A stretch of 64,000 nucleotides of DNA from assembly GCA_025267735.1 (NCBI GenBank), contig CM046301.1, positions 14,816,190 through 14,880,189 on the forward strand. Reading direction: 5' to 3'. Within the stretch, counting starts at the first letter, position 1. The number at the start of each line of letters is the position of its first letter. Below the pieces are notes generated by a model. The model saw nothing but the letters and a program-made list of their open reading frames with translations. It was not told the origin of the DNA and ran no database searches. A program made the position numbers and the translations under genes. The stretch comes from Mactra quadrangularis. Its lineage: Eukaryota; Mollusca; Bivalvia; Venerida; Mactridae. Positions 53,654 to 64,000 of this stretch are shown here, one piece after another.

Positions 53654-56351
53654 GCAATTATTAATATAGATAGACTTTTAAAATGTGTACACTATAATTA
53701 TATCATAATCAATGCCCTGGTGACGTCTTGTGTATTTTTTATTCAAAATCAGCCAACCTATTGATCTGAAAATCATACAAGTAAAAAAAGTAAAAAAAAT
53801 CATACAAGTCTTCTCCGTTCAAAAATATCTTCTTACTGTTCTACTGAAAGATGGTCTTTAACATTGTACATATATTCTCCTACGTTTATATAGAGTTCCA
53901 TATTAAGCATTACAACTTTTAGCGTCAGTCAATTAAACAAACAAACGGACCTTAAGCCATAGGACAATGGACAAGTAATAAACTTTAGGCACCCTAATGA
54001 TTCCAAAACTTAACTCCAGAATAAGCATATTTGGTCCATCATATAATAATTAATTAATTATAAAATGAGTTCAAAGTGGTGTGTTATTACATTTGATTTA
54101 ACAACATAAACATATTTTTCTTTAAGCTGACTTTATAATTGCAAAAGGACTTGTTTTACAAAAATGTAAGATTTTCAAATTATGAAATTTGGTTACCATA
54201 GCAACCAAGTATTTACCGCTCTAAAAGAAAGTGTTTCCATCATGTGACAATAAGTGACTATAAAAGTATCAATTTGGGAGAACAGTTTGAAGAGAGATCT
54301 ATGATTTTAAATTTAGCCATTATTGTGTGCTGTCGCCATGGTAAAAAACTTCACAAAAAATCTTAAAACTGCTAGTTCAGGGTAAATAATACACTGCCCT
54401 GCCATATGACAAAATAGAAGCCAATTTTCCGACAAGGTCAGATTTGGAGGTAAATGAGCCTATAGTCCTTTGGTGGCAAAAATGTATCACATTGTGTACT
54501 TTATTGGAAATTTACGATTTTTCGAGACATAAAATAATTACGTCTATTTCCGATTTCTATTGAGGCGATTATTTTATTGGGTTTGACGCATTTGTTAATG
54601 TGGTATGTTCTCTGTAAATTAGATAAAATTTAATCAACTATTTAAACAATAAAATAGTAGTTTTATAGTTAATTTTAGAGTCAATATCGGTATTTTAATA
54701 GTATGTAGGACAATCAATTGATACTAGATTCTCATTATTACAGAGGTATAATAACACAGTTATTTGTATTTTCTGAAGCAAGAACAAGATTTTTAACATC
54801 GTAAAAATTAGTTTGTATACCAAGTAATGTTCATGATCCCTACATTATTATCGTTAATTTGTGTAACACAAACAGCTAGAAAGTTGAACGTTTATTGATG
54901 GGACGCGTGTTTATGGTTCGAAATGTCCCGAGTCCGAATCTTATATGAAGACTGTTGGCCATCTACAACATGAAATTTACCGGCAATGTATGCTTTCTAC
55001 ATGCAGTGTGAATAAAGATGAAAATTGATAAGCAGTAAATGTTGTCTTCAAACCGCCGCATTTGTGATGTCATGGTCACGTGACATTGCCACTATGTTTC
55101 AAACAGAGTTACGAAAGTGCACGTGGAATCAGAGAATGGTATAAAATATCTGAAATTTGAAAAAAAACTTACAATGATTGTAAAACTACCGTGAAATTTG
55201 TATGAATAAGAATAGCGTATCAGATTAAATTGGTCAAGCAGTACATTGCATGCAAAGTCAAAACTATAAAGAATTGTGCTCCCATTTCTTTTAAAAACTA
55301 ATTCATTTTCGACATACCATGATTGCATGTGTAATGAACTTTTGTATCAAATTACAGAATTATCTCAATGTTTGAGTTGATAAGGGATTGGGGAAATGTT
55401 TTTATTTAATTAAAATGAAAAATTAATCACAGTGCCTTTGCCTAAGTTATTATCTATACACAATGTATATCTCTTCTGAAACTATCATAATTTAGATTTA
55501 TGCTCATCAAAACGCAGCGAAACTTTAATCAAAAACTCTCATTACAAAATTTGAATTACTTATTATGTGTTCAAGACTTAGTGTGTATATTCAATTGCTT
55601 TAACAACATACAAAGAGTTATTATATGCATTTACATGTATCATTCTATAAGCAATAAACCCTCGTTTTTAAGACCAAATCGGTTAAGGCAGAATCATGCG
55701 TTATTTTGTCGTTTTGTAAGTTCAAAATGCTCAAATTGAGAATAAATTAATTCCTAGGTTAATATCATTCCGCTATTAAGACCATCGGTTTTGATAATGA
55801 TAATAATAGAACTATACTGTACCAGTCGTTTTAAGTAAACTAAAAAAAACAAACGTTCTTCCAACCTTGAAATAGTACCACTAGCGTTCAGCGGGAGTCA
55901 GACAAAATACATGCACTTTAAAAGTTCGTATAAACATTGACAAAATGGGCTTTTAATCAGTCTCACTGTTAAATTAATTAGTTGAATCATTAGAAAATTA
56001 AACCTAAATTACAATGAATAAGTGTTTTTGTACAACAGTGTTCAAATTAGCTGGCGACAATTAACTTATGATCATTAGTTTATAAAGTCGCTGAACAGAA
56101 CGGTGATTAAAATTACAAGGGTTATTTTTATAGTATTGGATAAACAACCACTATTTATTCGTTTTCTGTACTCAATGGTTGCCGAGTGATTTTTGTTACA
56201 ATAGTTTCCTATAGCCGTTAATAGTAATACAATGTAGTTTGATTTCTCCGCCAGCAGATTGTTCCAAAGATAAATAATTAAAAACTGCACGAATTTCGAA
56301 TCAACGACGCCAGCTTTACAAATTGAGGCGTTATCTCGCATTTTTGGCACA
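53654..56351. other. Gene-free AT-rich stretch
   Basis: Near 55770-55793 a reverse copy of the GGTCTTAATAGCGG-type repeat at 1985-2031 occurs. TCACGTGAC at about 55075-55083 is an E-box-like palindrome. Nothing else is bounded. Confidence 0.4.
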
Positions 56352-56600
56352 ATAGGCTACGCGCAAGATTTCATATCTAGTGTCCCGAAGAGGTTGCTTG
56401 TTCGTGCCACACCAGTCTCGGGCATACTATTTGATTACAATTTCATAAATGGGGTGAATTAAGAAGTTATCGGTCTTGTTGAAAGACATGCAAGTACTGG
56501 TTACAGACAGAGATCCAAAAAAGCTTTGTTAGGTGAGCTGACCGACATAAAATGAATCTATGTTTACACGACGTTAAACCTAATGAAAATATGCGTTCTT
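56352..56600 (+). mobile_element. Degraded tRNA-derived SINE, first body family
   Basis: ATCTAGTGTCCCGAAGAGGT, GTACTGGTTACAGACAGAGA and the end TTTACACGACGTTAAACC match the order of the 51857-52133 element with many substitutions. Confidence 0.65.
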
Positions 56601-56689
56601 CTCTCTTTCTGCTCCCCTGGTGTACAATGCAAGTAGGAAAAAGTTTCTTGTTCAATTAAACAACGAGGTAAGTTTCATTGAGCATGAGT

Positions 56690-56760
56690 TGAGTCCACTA
56701 GGAGCTAGCTATCTATAGTAACTGGTAGTCCAACGCTTTAACCAGTCGGTCACGCCCTCT
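56690..56760 (-). mobile_element. tRNA-like SINE head fragment
   Basis: On the minus strand GAGGGCGTGACCGACTGGTT plus AAAGCGTTGGACTACCAG reads as a tRNA 5' half with box A. No matching body is evident. Confidence 0.4.
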
Positions 56761-58879
56761 CGTCATTCTTGTAATTTCACATTCGTTAACCAAGCCCCTC
56801 AATATATCAAAACGATGTCTAGAACGGCATACCTTGTGAAGACATCTTTCCAAGAAAATCATTTTTGTTAATCCATGGAAAAAGTATTACTTTACTGAAT
56901 AAACTTGTCTACTTGTAAGTATCCACGTCTGTCCCAATATTTGAATTTATAAATTTTCTCAGATTCTATTTGAATGAATATATTGTCCCATATGGACCGT
57001 CTGGCATGATAACAAGGTACATTGATCATCAAATTATTTTATCACCTTGGTGAAGAATTGTTGATTATATTTACTGTTATAACATATGTTTAAGACGCCT
57101 GGAACAATGTCTTAGAATAAAAAAAATCATTCTTTCACGTATTTTATAATTATCTTATTTTCATTTTTTATTAAGCATCTGTGTCAAGTTTCAATAGAGC
57201 CTCCATAGACCTTTAAAGTCGTGAGAACTAACACAAAGGAGTTTGACACAAACATTGTTCAATGCAATCTGACTTAAACCAGATCTAAAATTTATTGCTC
57301 GCCTACTCGCTAAGAGATTGTGTCCAATGGCGACTAGCAGAGTCCTTATTCTCCTCCCCAGGGCCTCAGGATAATTAAAAAAGCGCCACCTCATAGACCG
57401 GCGGTTTCACTTACGAATGTCGAACTCTTACATAGGCAGATCAACTCAGTAAAACCATGTTCGGTCGACACGTTTAGGATCTGTCGTCAGAGTGTAACAC
57501 TGTGTGAACTGAACATAAGAAAAGACATTATACATTGTATCTCTTTCTTGGGTATTCTTTGTAGTTCTTCAATTAGATGTACATGTATGTGGAATTATCT
57601 TTTCGTCAAAAAACTTTTGGACACATTTTTCCTGACTTTTTCATGTCAAAAAAGCTTAATAAGACCATATAAAACCGCTGGTAACAACAGCTTGCTTTCA
57701 TTTTGCCTGTAAATGCGTAGGTCTTCAAAATATGTATTTTGGTTCTCAGTTAGGCATACCGCTTACAGAGGGATAGTCTCGCCGCCTATTTGTATAAAAT
57801 GTTTTTAGAAGACAACTTTTCAAAATTACGTTAAAATGTTCGTAAAATTTAAAAGTGATTCATTTATTAATCCGTTGTGATAATGAATTAGTCATTAAGT
57901 ATGAATAAATGATGAGATGCTGAATTATATTGTTTTAAAACAAATATCTTTTACAATAACAAGCGACGTCTTTCAGCGTTCGTGTTTTTCCTGTCATTTC
58001 AGAACTAATTCACAAATGTACCATAAGCTGAATTTTTTTATTACTGGCATGTTTGCATGTCTTTGAAATGAGTGTAATAAGATTTGAAAACAAATGACTA
58101 AAATTTACGAAGAAATGATAAAATAACAATTACTGCTAAATTTCCATCGTAAAGTATAACTTAATTCTTAAATAGCTTTATAGGCGTTATTTGCTTTTGA
58201 TACACTTGGGACACAAGAATAGTGCAATCAGCCTTGAAAATGCTCTCATTGCTAAATAATGTACGTCTAGTACATTGAATATGTTCAGAGATAAGGGAAA
58301 CCATATATCATTTGAGACTTAATTTTATTGTGAATAACAGTCATGTCAGCCATGTAAGCCAATAAGGCACCGAAGTAAAGACGCAGGCTAGTCATCAATG
58401 CTGCATGGAAGATAAACGCTGATTTAGCATTCATTTTGTCCTTGAATAGAATAATGTCACTTCACCGTAGTAAGGTTGTACAGAACCGTGGTATTATCTG
58501 ACTCATGGGGAATAATCCTTTATATTTCATTTCAAAACATATTAATCCTATTCATGTATGGTATTATTCTAGTAGAATAGTACAGGCTGTTGTCTTGCCA
58601 GGAGAGTTTTTATAAACAATAAAATGTTTTCAAAGTATTAGATAAACTTGTTATGGTGTCCCATCAAAGCCATAATGCCTTTGCTCTGTCTCTGAAAAAA
58701 GCCTAACATTAGTTACGTCACGTGTTGCTACTTGAACCACTGCCACCACATAATTCACGTGACGCTATTGGTACCTTGTGCTTATGATTTAAATTCAAAC
58801 CACTCTAAACTCAATCGGGTTTGTCCAACGGAAATCGCCAAATAGTAACAATTGGATTGAACACCGCGGATATCTTCTA
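56761..58879. other. Gene-free AT-rich stretch
   Basis: Two CACGTG E-boxes (about 58721 and 58758) lie 37 bp apart. No coding signal or bounded repeat. Confidence 0.4.
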
Positions 58880-59025
58880 CGAAGATTTGCGTATTTGCGT
58901 CGAAAAGTGCCATTGAAAATATCTAAGTCTTCAAATAAGGGAAAATAATCGCTGTGGTGAATCTGTATTCGCTATTTTGGCTCAAAACACGATACCAAGA
59001 AAAGATACGACGCAAATACGATATA
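58880..59025. repeat. Inverted repeat with GCGTATTTGCGTCG arms
   Basis: TTGCGTATTTGCGTCG near 58886 is mirrored by CGACGCAAATACGAT near 59008. It is probably a decayed fold-back element. Confidence 0.5.
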
Positions 59026-59538
59026 AGGTTATGAAAACACGTTGCATGTTAGCGATAATTAATGATGTTGTTTCATCAAATATCGCTCTACCTCATTAAG
59101 ATTTCGCGTTCTGTCACAATGATATTTTTACGTGTTTTCGTAAGATTGTTAAGCGTCCTTGAATTGTTAATCGTGTTTTCTATTTCACCTAACGTCAGAG
59201 CGAATGCATGGTGGCCGTAATAGAGTACCATAGCTAGATCATGTTGAGTTTTGTTCTTAATTCAATTAGCTAAATTATATATATTGAGTTAAAGTTAATG
59301 CTATTTACCTTAAAGCTCATGATATAAATGAGTTTATGACCTGCATAATATAGTAAAACATTGGATTTCATATGTTGTACATGTACATATATGTTTGTAC
59401 ATCAATAAAATATCTCGACGAAGAACAAATTAAATTATATTATTTTGGATAATTCCATATGCTGTCTGTATGGAAAAAAATTGGCGGAGGGGCTCTCATG
59501 CTAACAGCCTTTGGCGTAAGTAAATCAATGTCTATATT

Positions 59539-59580
59539 CATTCGGAACTCCTCAGCAATATCTACGCAAATATATCTGCA
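59539..59580. mobile_element. Half of a CATTCGGAAC fold-back element
   Basis: CATTCGGAACTCCTCAGCAA followed by TATCTACGCAAATATA matches one arm of the family. The mirrored arm is missing. Confidence 0.5.
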
Positions 59581-59756
59581 CCCTCTAGGTGTTCTAATGG
59601 TCTACACTGAGTTTTTATATGATGCGTTTTATTGTTTTATTTTTTATTAGACACATCGTTGAGCTTAAACTTGAAAAGGCAAAATATTCCTACAAGGTAA
59701 TTCAGTCTGTAACCAATTGCTTTATTGTCTCTACTGTAGTTAGACAGTATTTATGG

Positions 59757-60290
59757 AATGTGGAAAAATGCCAGAGGTAAAAATGCCATTAATACATGTA
59801 CAAATATGTCATTGGTAAAAATGTCAAAGGTAAATGTGTCATACCCTCAGCGGTAAAATAATTATTTCAACAGTACAGTTTTGAAATAAACATTTATATA
59901 AAACATGTGGCACTGCTACCTCTGACATTTATACTTTGGTACTTTTACCACTTAGGGTATGGCATTTTACCTCTGGCATTTTTTACCACTTAGGATATGG
60001 CATTTTTACCTCTGGCATGTTTTTCCACTTATTGTACGGCAGTTTTACCTATGACATTTTTACCACTTATGGTATGGCAGTTTTACCTATGACATTTTTT
60101 TATTACTTTGGGTATGGCAGTTTTACCTCTGACATTTGTCCCTCTGGCATTTTTACCACTTATGGTATGGTAGTTTTACCTCTGACATATTTTTATCATT
60201 TTGGGTATGGCAGTTTTACCTCTGCAGCTGTCCCTCTGACATTTTACCACTTAGGGTATGGCATTGTTCCCTTTGGCATTTTACCCACAT
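59757..60290. repeat. Satellite-like array with inverted orientation on its two sides
   Basis: From about 59913 units of roughly 45-50 bp repeat the words GGTATGGCA, TTTTACCTCTGACATTT and TTACCACTTA. At 59757-59865 the same words occur as reverse complements (ATGCCAGAGGTAAAAATGCC). The array opens a repetitive 156-codon ORF that I regard as an artefact. Confidence 0.8.
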
Positions 60291-60359
60291 TCATATCTAT
60301 TTATCAAATGATGTTTAGTAACTCTAATACTATTTTCCATCACGTGACATTAGGGAGCG

Positions 60360-60440
60360 GGCGGGGCAGAAGTGGTTTCAGTGTTGAACTGATAATCATT
60401 AGATAGCTATAGCTCCGCGTTGGTTTGAATCCCGCCAATA
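60360..60440 (+). mobile_element. tRNA-like SINE head fragment
   Basis: GCGTTGGTTTGAATCCCGCC is a good box B with AGTTCAACAC-like sequence upstream at approximately tRNA spacing. No body recognised. Confidence 0.35.
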
Positions 60441-60985
60441 CCTCCTTCATCGTTTCTTTCAGTAAGAATTTTTACTCTACTAGCTCAGTACTTGGGGGTC
60501 AGGAAGCGGTCGAGAAAGTGATAAACTAACGTGGCATTATTTTTATAACCAGTGCTATTTGTTGAAGCCTACAGAGTACAGAGTATTCTTAGCCATATGT
60601 CTGTAACTATAGTAATGTTAAGTAAACATCTGCACATTGTATTTACCTAAATGTTCCATAAAACTATATCAGGAGTGTTTATGGTTCAGGTTGCTTTGAT
60701 TTGTTTTATACTCTGCTGTTTATTCGAGATGATCATTCCTCGTGACTAAATGCTATCAATTAATCTCAATAGAAGCTGGAAACATATCACCTTGACTATA
60801 GTAAATCCGGCTCGTATTTGTATGTCGAGTCAATTATTTTTATTAGGTTAATAGAATTTTGCCACACGGTATATTTGTCCACCCTTGTTTGTTTGTATAC
60901 GAGAAATTGATTTACGATTTATATGGATGGGCATTTAAAATGATTGTCACTGATTCCCTCATTATTCCCTTATATGAAACAATGT
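60441..60985. other. Gene-free AT-rich stretch
   Basis: No coding signal and no bounded repeats. Confidence 0.4.
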
Positions 60986-60989
60986 CTGA

Positions 60990-61305
60990 AATAGCGGCAT
61001 TCAGCTATTTGATTTAAAACAGCATCGGTGATACTAATATCACAGCTTTGAGCAAAGAAACTACAGTACAACCTCTCTTGAGCAACACCCACAGGGAGGG
61101 ACTAAAGTGTGTTGCTGTTCGGAGGTTGTTGCTCTGCAGAGGTTAAACTTAATTAAAATTGCACCTAAGGGAAATATCAAATGCTGATGTTGTGCAGAGG
61201 ATTTGCTCAATAGCCGCTCTGCAGAGGTGTTGATTACCAGCATAGCAACATTAAGCTATTTGATTAAAACGACTCTGATGATACTGACATCACTAACAGC
61301 TTAGT
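60990..61305. repeat. Direct repeats flanking a GC-richer insert
   Basis: AGCTATTTGATT(T)AAAAC and GATGATACT/GTGATACTAATATCAC occur at about 61000-61045 and 61252-61300. Between them TTGAGCAACACCCACAGGGA and GCTCTGCAGAGGT (twice) form a distinct insert. Confidence 0.6.
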
Positions 61306-62210
61306 GAAAGGTCGAGCTAAAAAAATTAAAGATTTTGAATCGTAGGTTGACGCCCTCATGCACGAATTTATCGGCTGTTATTAATTTTACGTCAACCATT
61401 TTATATTGTAAATACCATGCACAGTTCAAATAGCCATTTGATATTGTAGAGAAAACATTCCGAAAAGTTTGACACTTTTATTTTGTATATTTCAAACGTA
61501 TTTCATTGCAATATAACATTCTACCGAAAATGGATAATCGGACTACTTACATGTTGTACAGCTTCAAACTTAATGATAATGTTGGTCAATTTTTTTTTAA
61601 ATTTTAGTCAGACGTTGGTGAAAGCGACTCGCTGATTACCAGCATTGCAAGACCATCTGATCTGTAATGTTTGGTCGCTTTTATATAAATATGTTCCGAT
61701 TTTAATTTAATTTTATTTTACACAAATTAAATTAATGTTTTGTGAACCACGCCTGTATGTCACTATTTTGACGACCAGTGATAGGTTTGACTGGATCACC
61801 AACACATGGTTCCAAATCAACAGTAATAAAAACCATCTTGAATGAACTATACAATGTACATGTACTTATATTGGCGCCTTGAGAAATTAACCCTTGTTCA
61901 ATATTCCCTAGTATACTTTTTACAGGAGTTAAAATGTCACTCAAAGAGTAGTTATAGATTAGTTGCGTTATTGAATGTGACTGGTAACTGGTGTTAAATC
62001 AACTCAAAAGATTCTATAACCAGTCTGTTATTGGACCAGTTGATCGAATTGTCTTCGGTATTGCAGAGCCCGAACCTTTAAATGACATTTTTTCCATTGA
62101 CACAAGAGTAGTGACAATATATTTTCAATGAACGCAAATAAAAACAGTTCCGTATACACAATGTCAAGCTAAAAAATCCTAAGAGTTTGGTCAGATTTGT
62201 TTGTTTGTTT
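61306..62210. other. Gene-free AT-rich stretch
   Basis: No coding signal. GCTGATTACCAGCATTGCAA near 61633 echoes TTGATTACCAGCATAGCAAC near 61230, another trace of the local repeat. Confidence 0.4.
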
Positions 62211-62470
62211 GTTGGGTTTAACGCCGTAGCAACACATTGTATAGGTCAGTCAACCTACTCACTCCTCCTGGAAAGGCTTAATCTCTGGATTAAGCTGTTA
62301 ACCAACTGCTAAGCGCATACCTTCGTCAGTGACTGACAACTGCCCTACATAATTAAAAATCATTGGTAGGAGGAAGAATGGCCGTAGAAAGTAGAAATAT
62401 TTTCATGACCAAGCAAACGAAAGTATGCCCCGCCCGGGAATCGAACCCACGACTCCTCGATCAGTTTGTT
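62211..62470 (-). mobile_element. tRNA-derived SINE, second body family, copy 2
   Basis: On the minus strand GAGGAGTCGTGGGTTCGATT plus CCCGGGCGGGG is a good box B region. The body contains CATTCTTCCTCCTACCAATG and CCAGGAGGAGTGAGTAGGTT. The tail is GGCGTTAAACCCAAC followed by (AAAC)n. Same family as 50713-50990 and better preserved at the head. Confidence 0.85.
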
Positions 62471-64000
62471 ATCGGATATTGTTCCAAATATTTTCATAAG
62501 TAATGGACTTTGGTGCCAGTGGTATTGCCCAGCCGTATCTACAATTCTAATTTCTATGAACATGTTGCGGACTAGTAATACACACTGTTGTTTTAATAAC
62601 ATCATTTCCAGTCCAGACAACGTGTTGCCATCAAAATTCTCTCCCTAATATCATGATTTATATACTTTATTTACATATTGGTATAGTTATATTCATTTAT
62701 CATGTAAATTATACGTATGGAAAACTGATCAAATACAAATTCCAGTTTGTTAGGCTATATGCCTTCTCTCATCATTTCTCCCAAATGAACGATATAATAT
62801 TGTTTTATAAGTATGCGTAGGCAAACTGACCTTAAACCAGTCTACTAAAGAACAAATTTATTCCTCATAATCATTCTAATATTGAATTATGACCTAAGCT
62901 AGAATAAATTGTTACTGATTGATGCCAACTACATACGTTTGCCAGACTTTCGGTCATGTTTTACTTTCCGTTTTCCATGGCATGGAAGGAGGATACAATG
63001 TTTAAGGAAAAACTTAAATCGCTTTTTTTAAATTTCACTTTGAATATCAGTGTTCAGGCTCAGTGATACTTTAATAAAATTTTCATTTTACATAACGTTG
63101 TCGTGGCAACGGTATAAAATATGTCACAATCGAGACAACTATATACAAAAATATCATTTTAAGTTTACTTCATTGTATTCGCCAAACATAACACTTCAAC
63201 ATTTAATGGATTTGTTTTTTCTTTAACTAACAATTCTCTTTTCGTGACAGTAACTAAAAATATTTTCTTTGAATAAAAAGTTAGATTTTTTATTATTTAG
63301 AACATTTGTTTTTTGACCCATGGTATAATATATAATGTGTATATTTATTAAAGGACCATAGGGCCTCGATTTACTGTACATTTTTTGGAAATCGAGATCT
63401 AATACTTTTAGTATGATTAACTTAATGGCGTTCCTATATATATATATCCATAGGCGGCTGACAAGGTCCACATCCTCCTCGGCAAGCTAAAAAATCTAAT
63501 ATTACAAAGACTTTGGCAAAATTTTTCCAAAGCGTTTGAAGCTATAAATAGTAAGCCGACAAAATGTTTGGAAAATGTATTATTTCGCTGATGGCCATGT
63601 ACGTTTAAAATGCACAAACTTGAATTGTCAAACTCTTCATACTGTTGTCTTTACAATACAAAATGCTCATTCTCATTATACTGTGGTATATACAGTATCA
63701 ATCAGTTTAAACAATATAAAATGGTGTACAAATCTTGCAATTTCCATCAGATTCGAGTCCACGTCTAGGAATGTAAAATACTCTTTAGAATTTTAGCTAG
63801 ATCAATCCTTATAAGCCATCATACAGGTGGGTGACCTTGCCAGTAGCCCATAGTTTTATCCATGTTAGAAGATCGTTCGCTTTAGGAAGATAATATTTAC
63901 ATTTTCCAGACATTTGCAGAGAATTTCATACAAGTTGCTGTAAGTAACGCATGCTATCAGTGCTACACATCAAAGTCAAAATTCCCGATCACTTTTAGAA
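62471..64000. other. Gene-free AT-rich stretch to the window end
   Basis: Only short overlapping ORFs with no recognisable motif. No bounded repeats seen. Confidence 0.4.

Noticed and set aside
59936..60406. 156-codon ORF with FTSGIF/GYGSFTSD repeats
   Set aside because: It lies in a non-coding tandem array. The unit length is irregular and the frame is open by chance of the repeat.

Overview
The window is eukaryotic, AT-rich and mostly non-coding. It contains one gene that I can recognise with confidence and dozens of mobile-element remnants. The spliced gene with GT-AG introns, the tRNA-headed SINEs ending in a TTAAACC/AATAAA-type tail, and the simple repeats all point to an invertebrate animal. 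The SINE bodies and the repeat beginning CCCCGCTTCGAAGAAGAG look to me like those of bivalve molluscs. That assignment is an inference from memory, not a search result.

The gene is PAF1, a subunit of the RNA polymerase II-associated PAF1 elongation complex, on the plus strand from 9642 to 25590. I could join 13 coding exons with intact splice sites and matching phases into a 548-residue protein. The first exon (21 residues) is separated from the second by a 6.8 kb intron. The last exon encodes an unusually long Arg-Ser-rich tail followed by the conserved [14 protein letters not shown] end. Three candidate poly(A) signals lie downstream (26390-26605), after a 3'UTR minisatellite.

Region by region: 1-9641 is gene-free 5' flank with a SINE, several small palindromic elements, a 934-bp GC-rich-ended transposon and a 1.5-kb duplicated segment (2371-3887 and 7868-9404) whose second copy stops about 240 bp before the PAF1 start codon. 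PAF1 intron 1 (9704-16467) holds a 1355-bp transposon with perfect 28-bp inverted ends, then a 4.6-kb long-inverted-repeat element carrying a LINE remnant, which in turn carries a 1.2-kb hAT-like element. Later PAF1 introns hold a hAT-like element, a bivalve-type repeat next to a splice acceptor, a SINE, two copies of one unnamed repeat and a 27-bp minisatellite.

From 26600 to 64000 I found no gene I can name. It holds at least seven tRNA-derived SINEs, two further LINE 3' ends and a third possible one, many MITE or fold-back elements, several minisatellites and long AT-rich stretches. Three weak gene hints are recorded: a TATA-box plus short hydrophobic start plus splice donor at 39738-39875, an exon-like minus-strand ORF at 50253-50435, and a possible minus-strand 3' exon at 38825-39016. 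No prokaryotic features, CRISPR arrays, rRNA or functional tRNA genes were seen.
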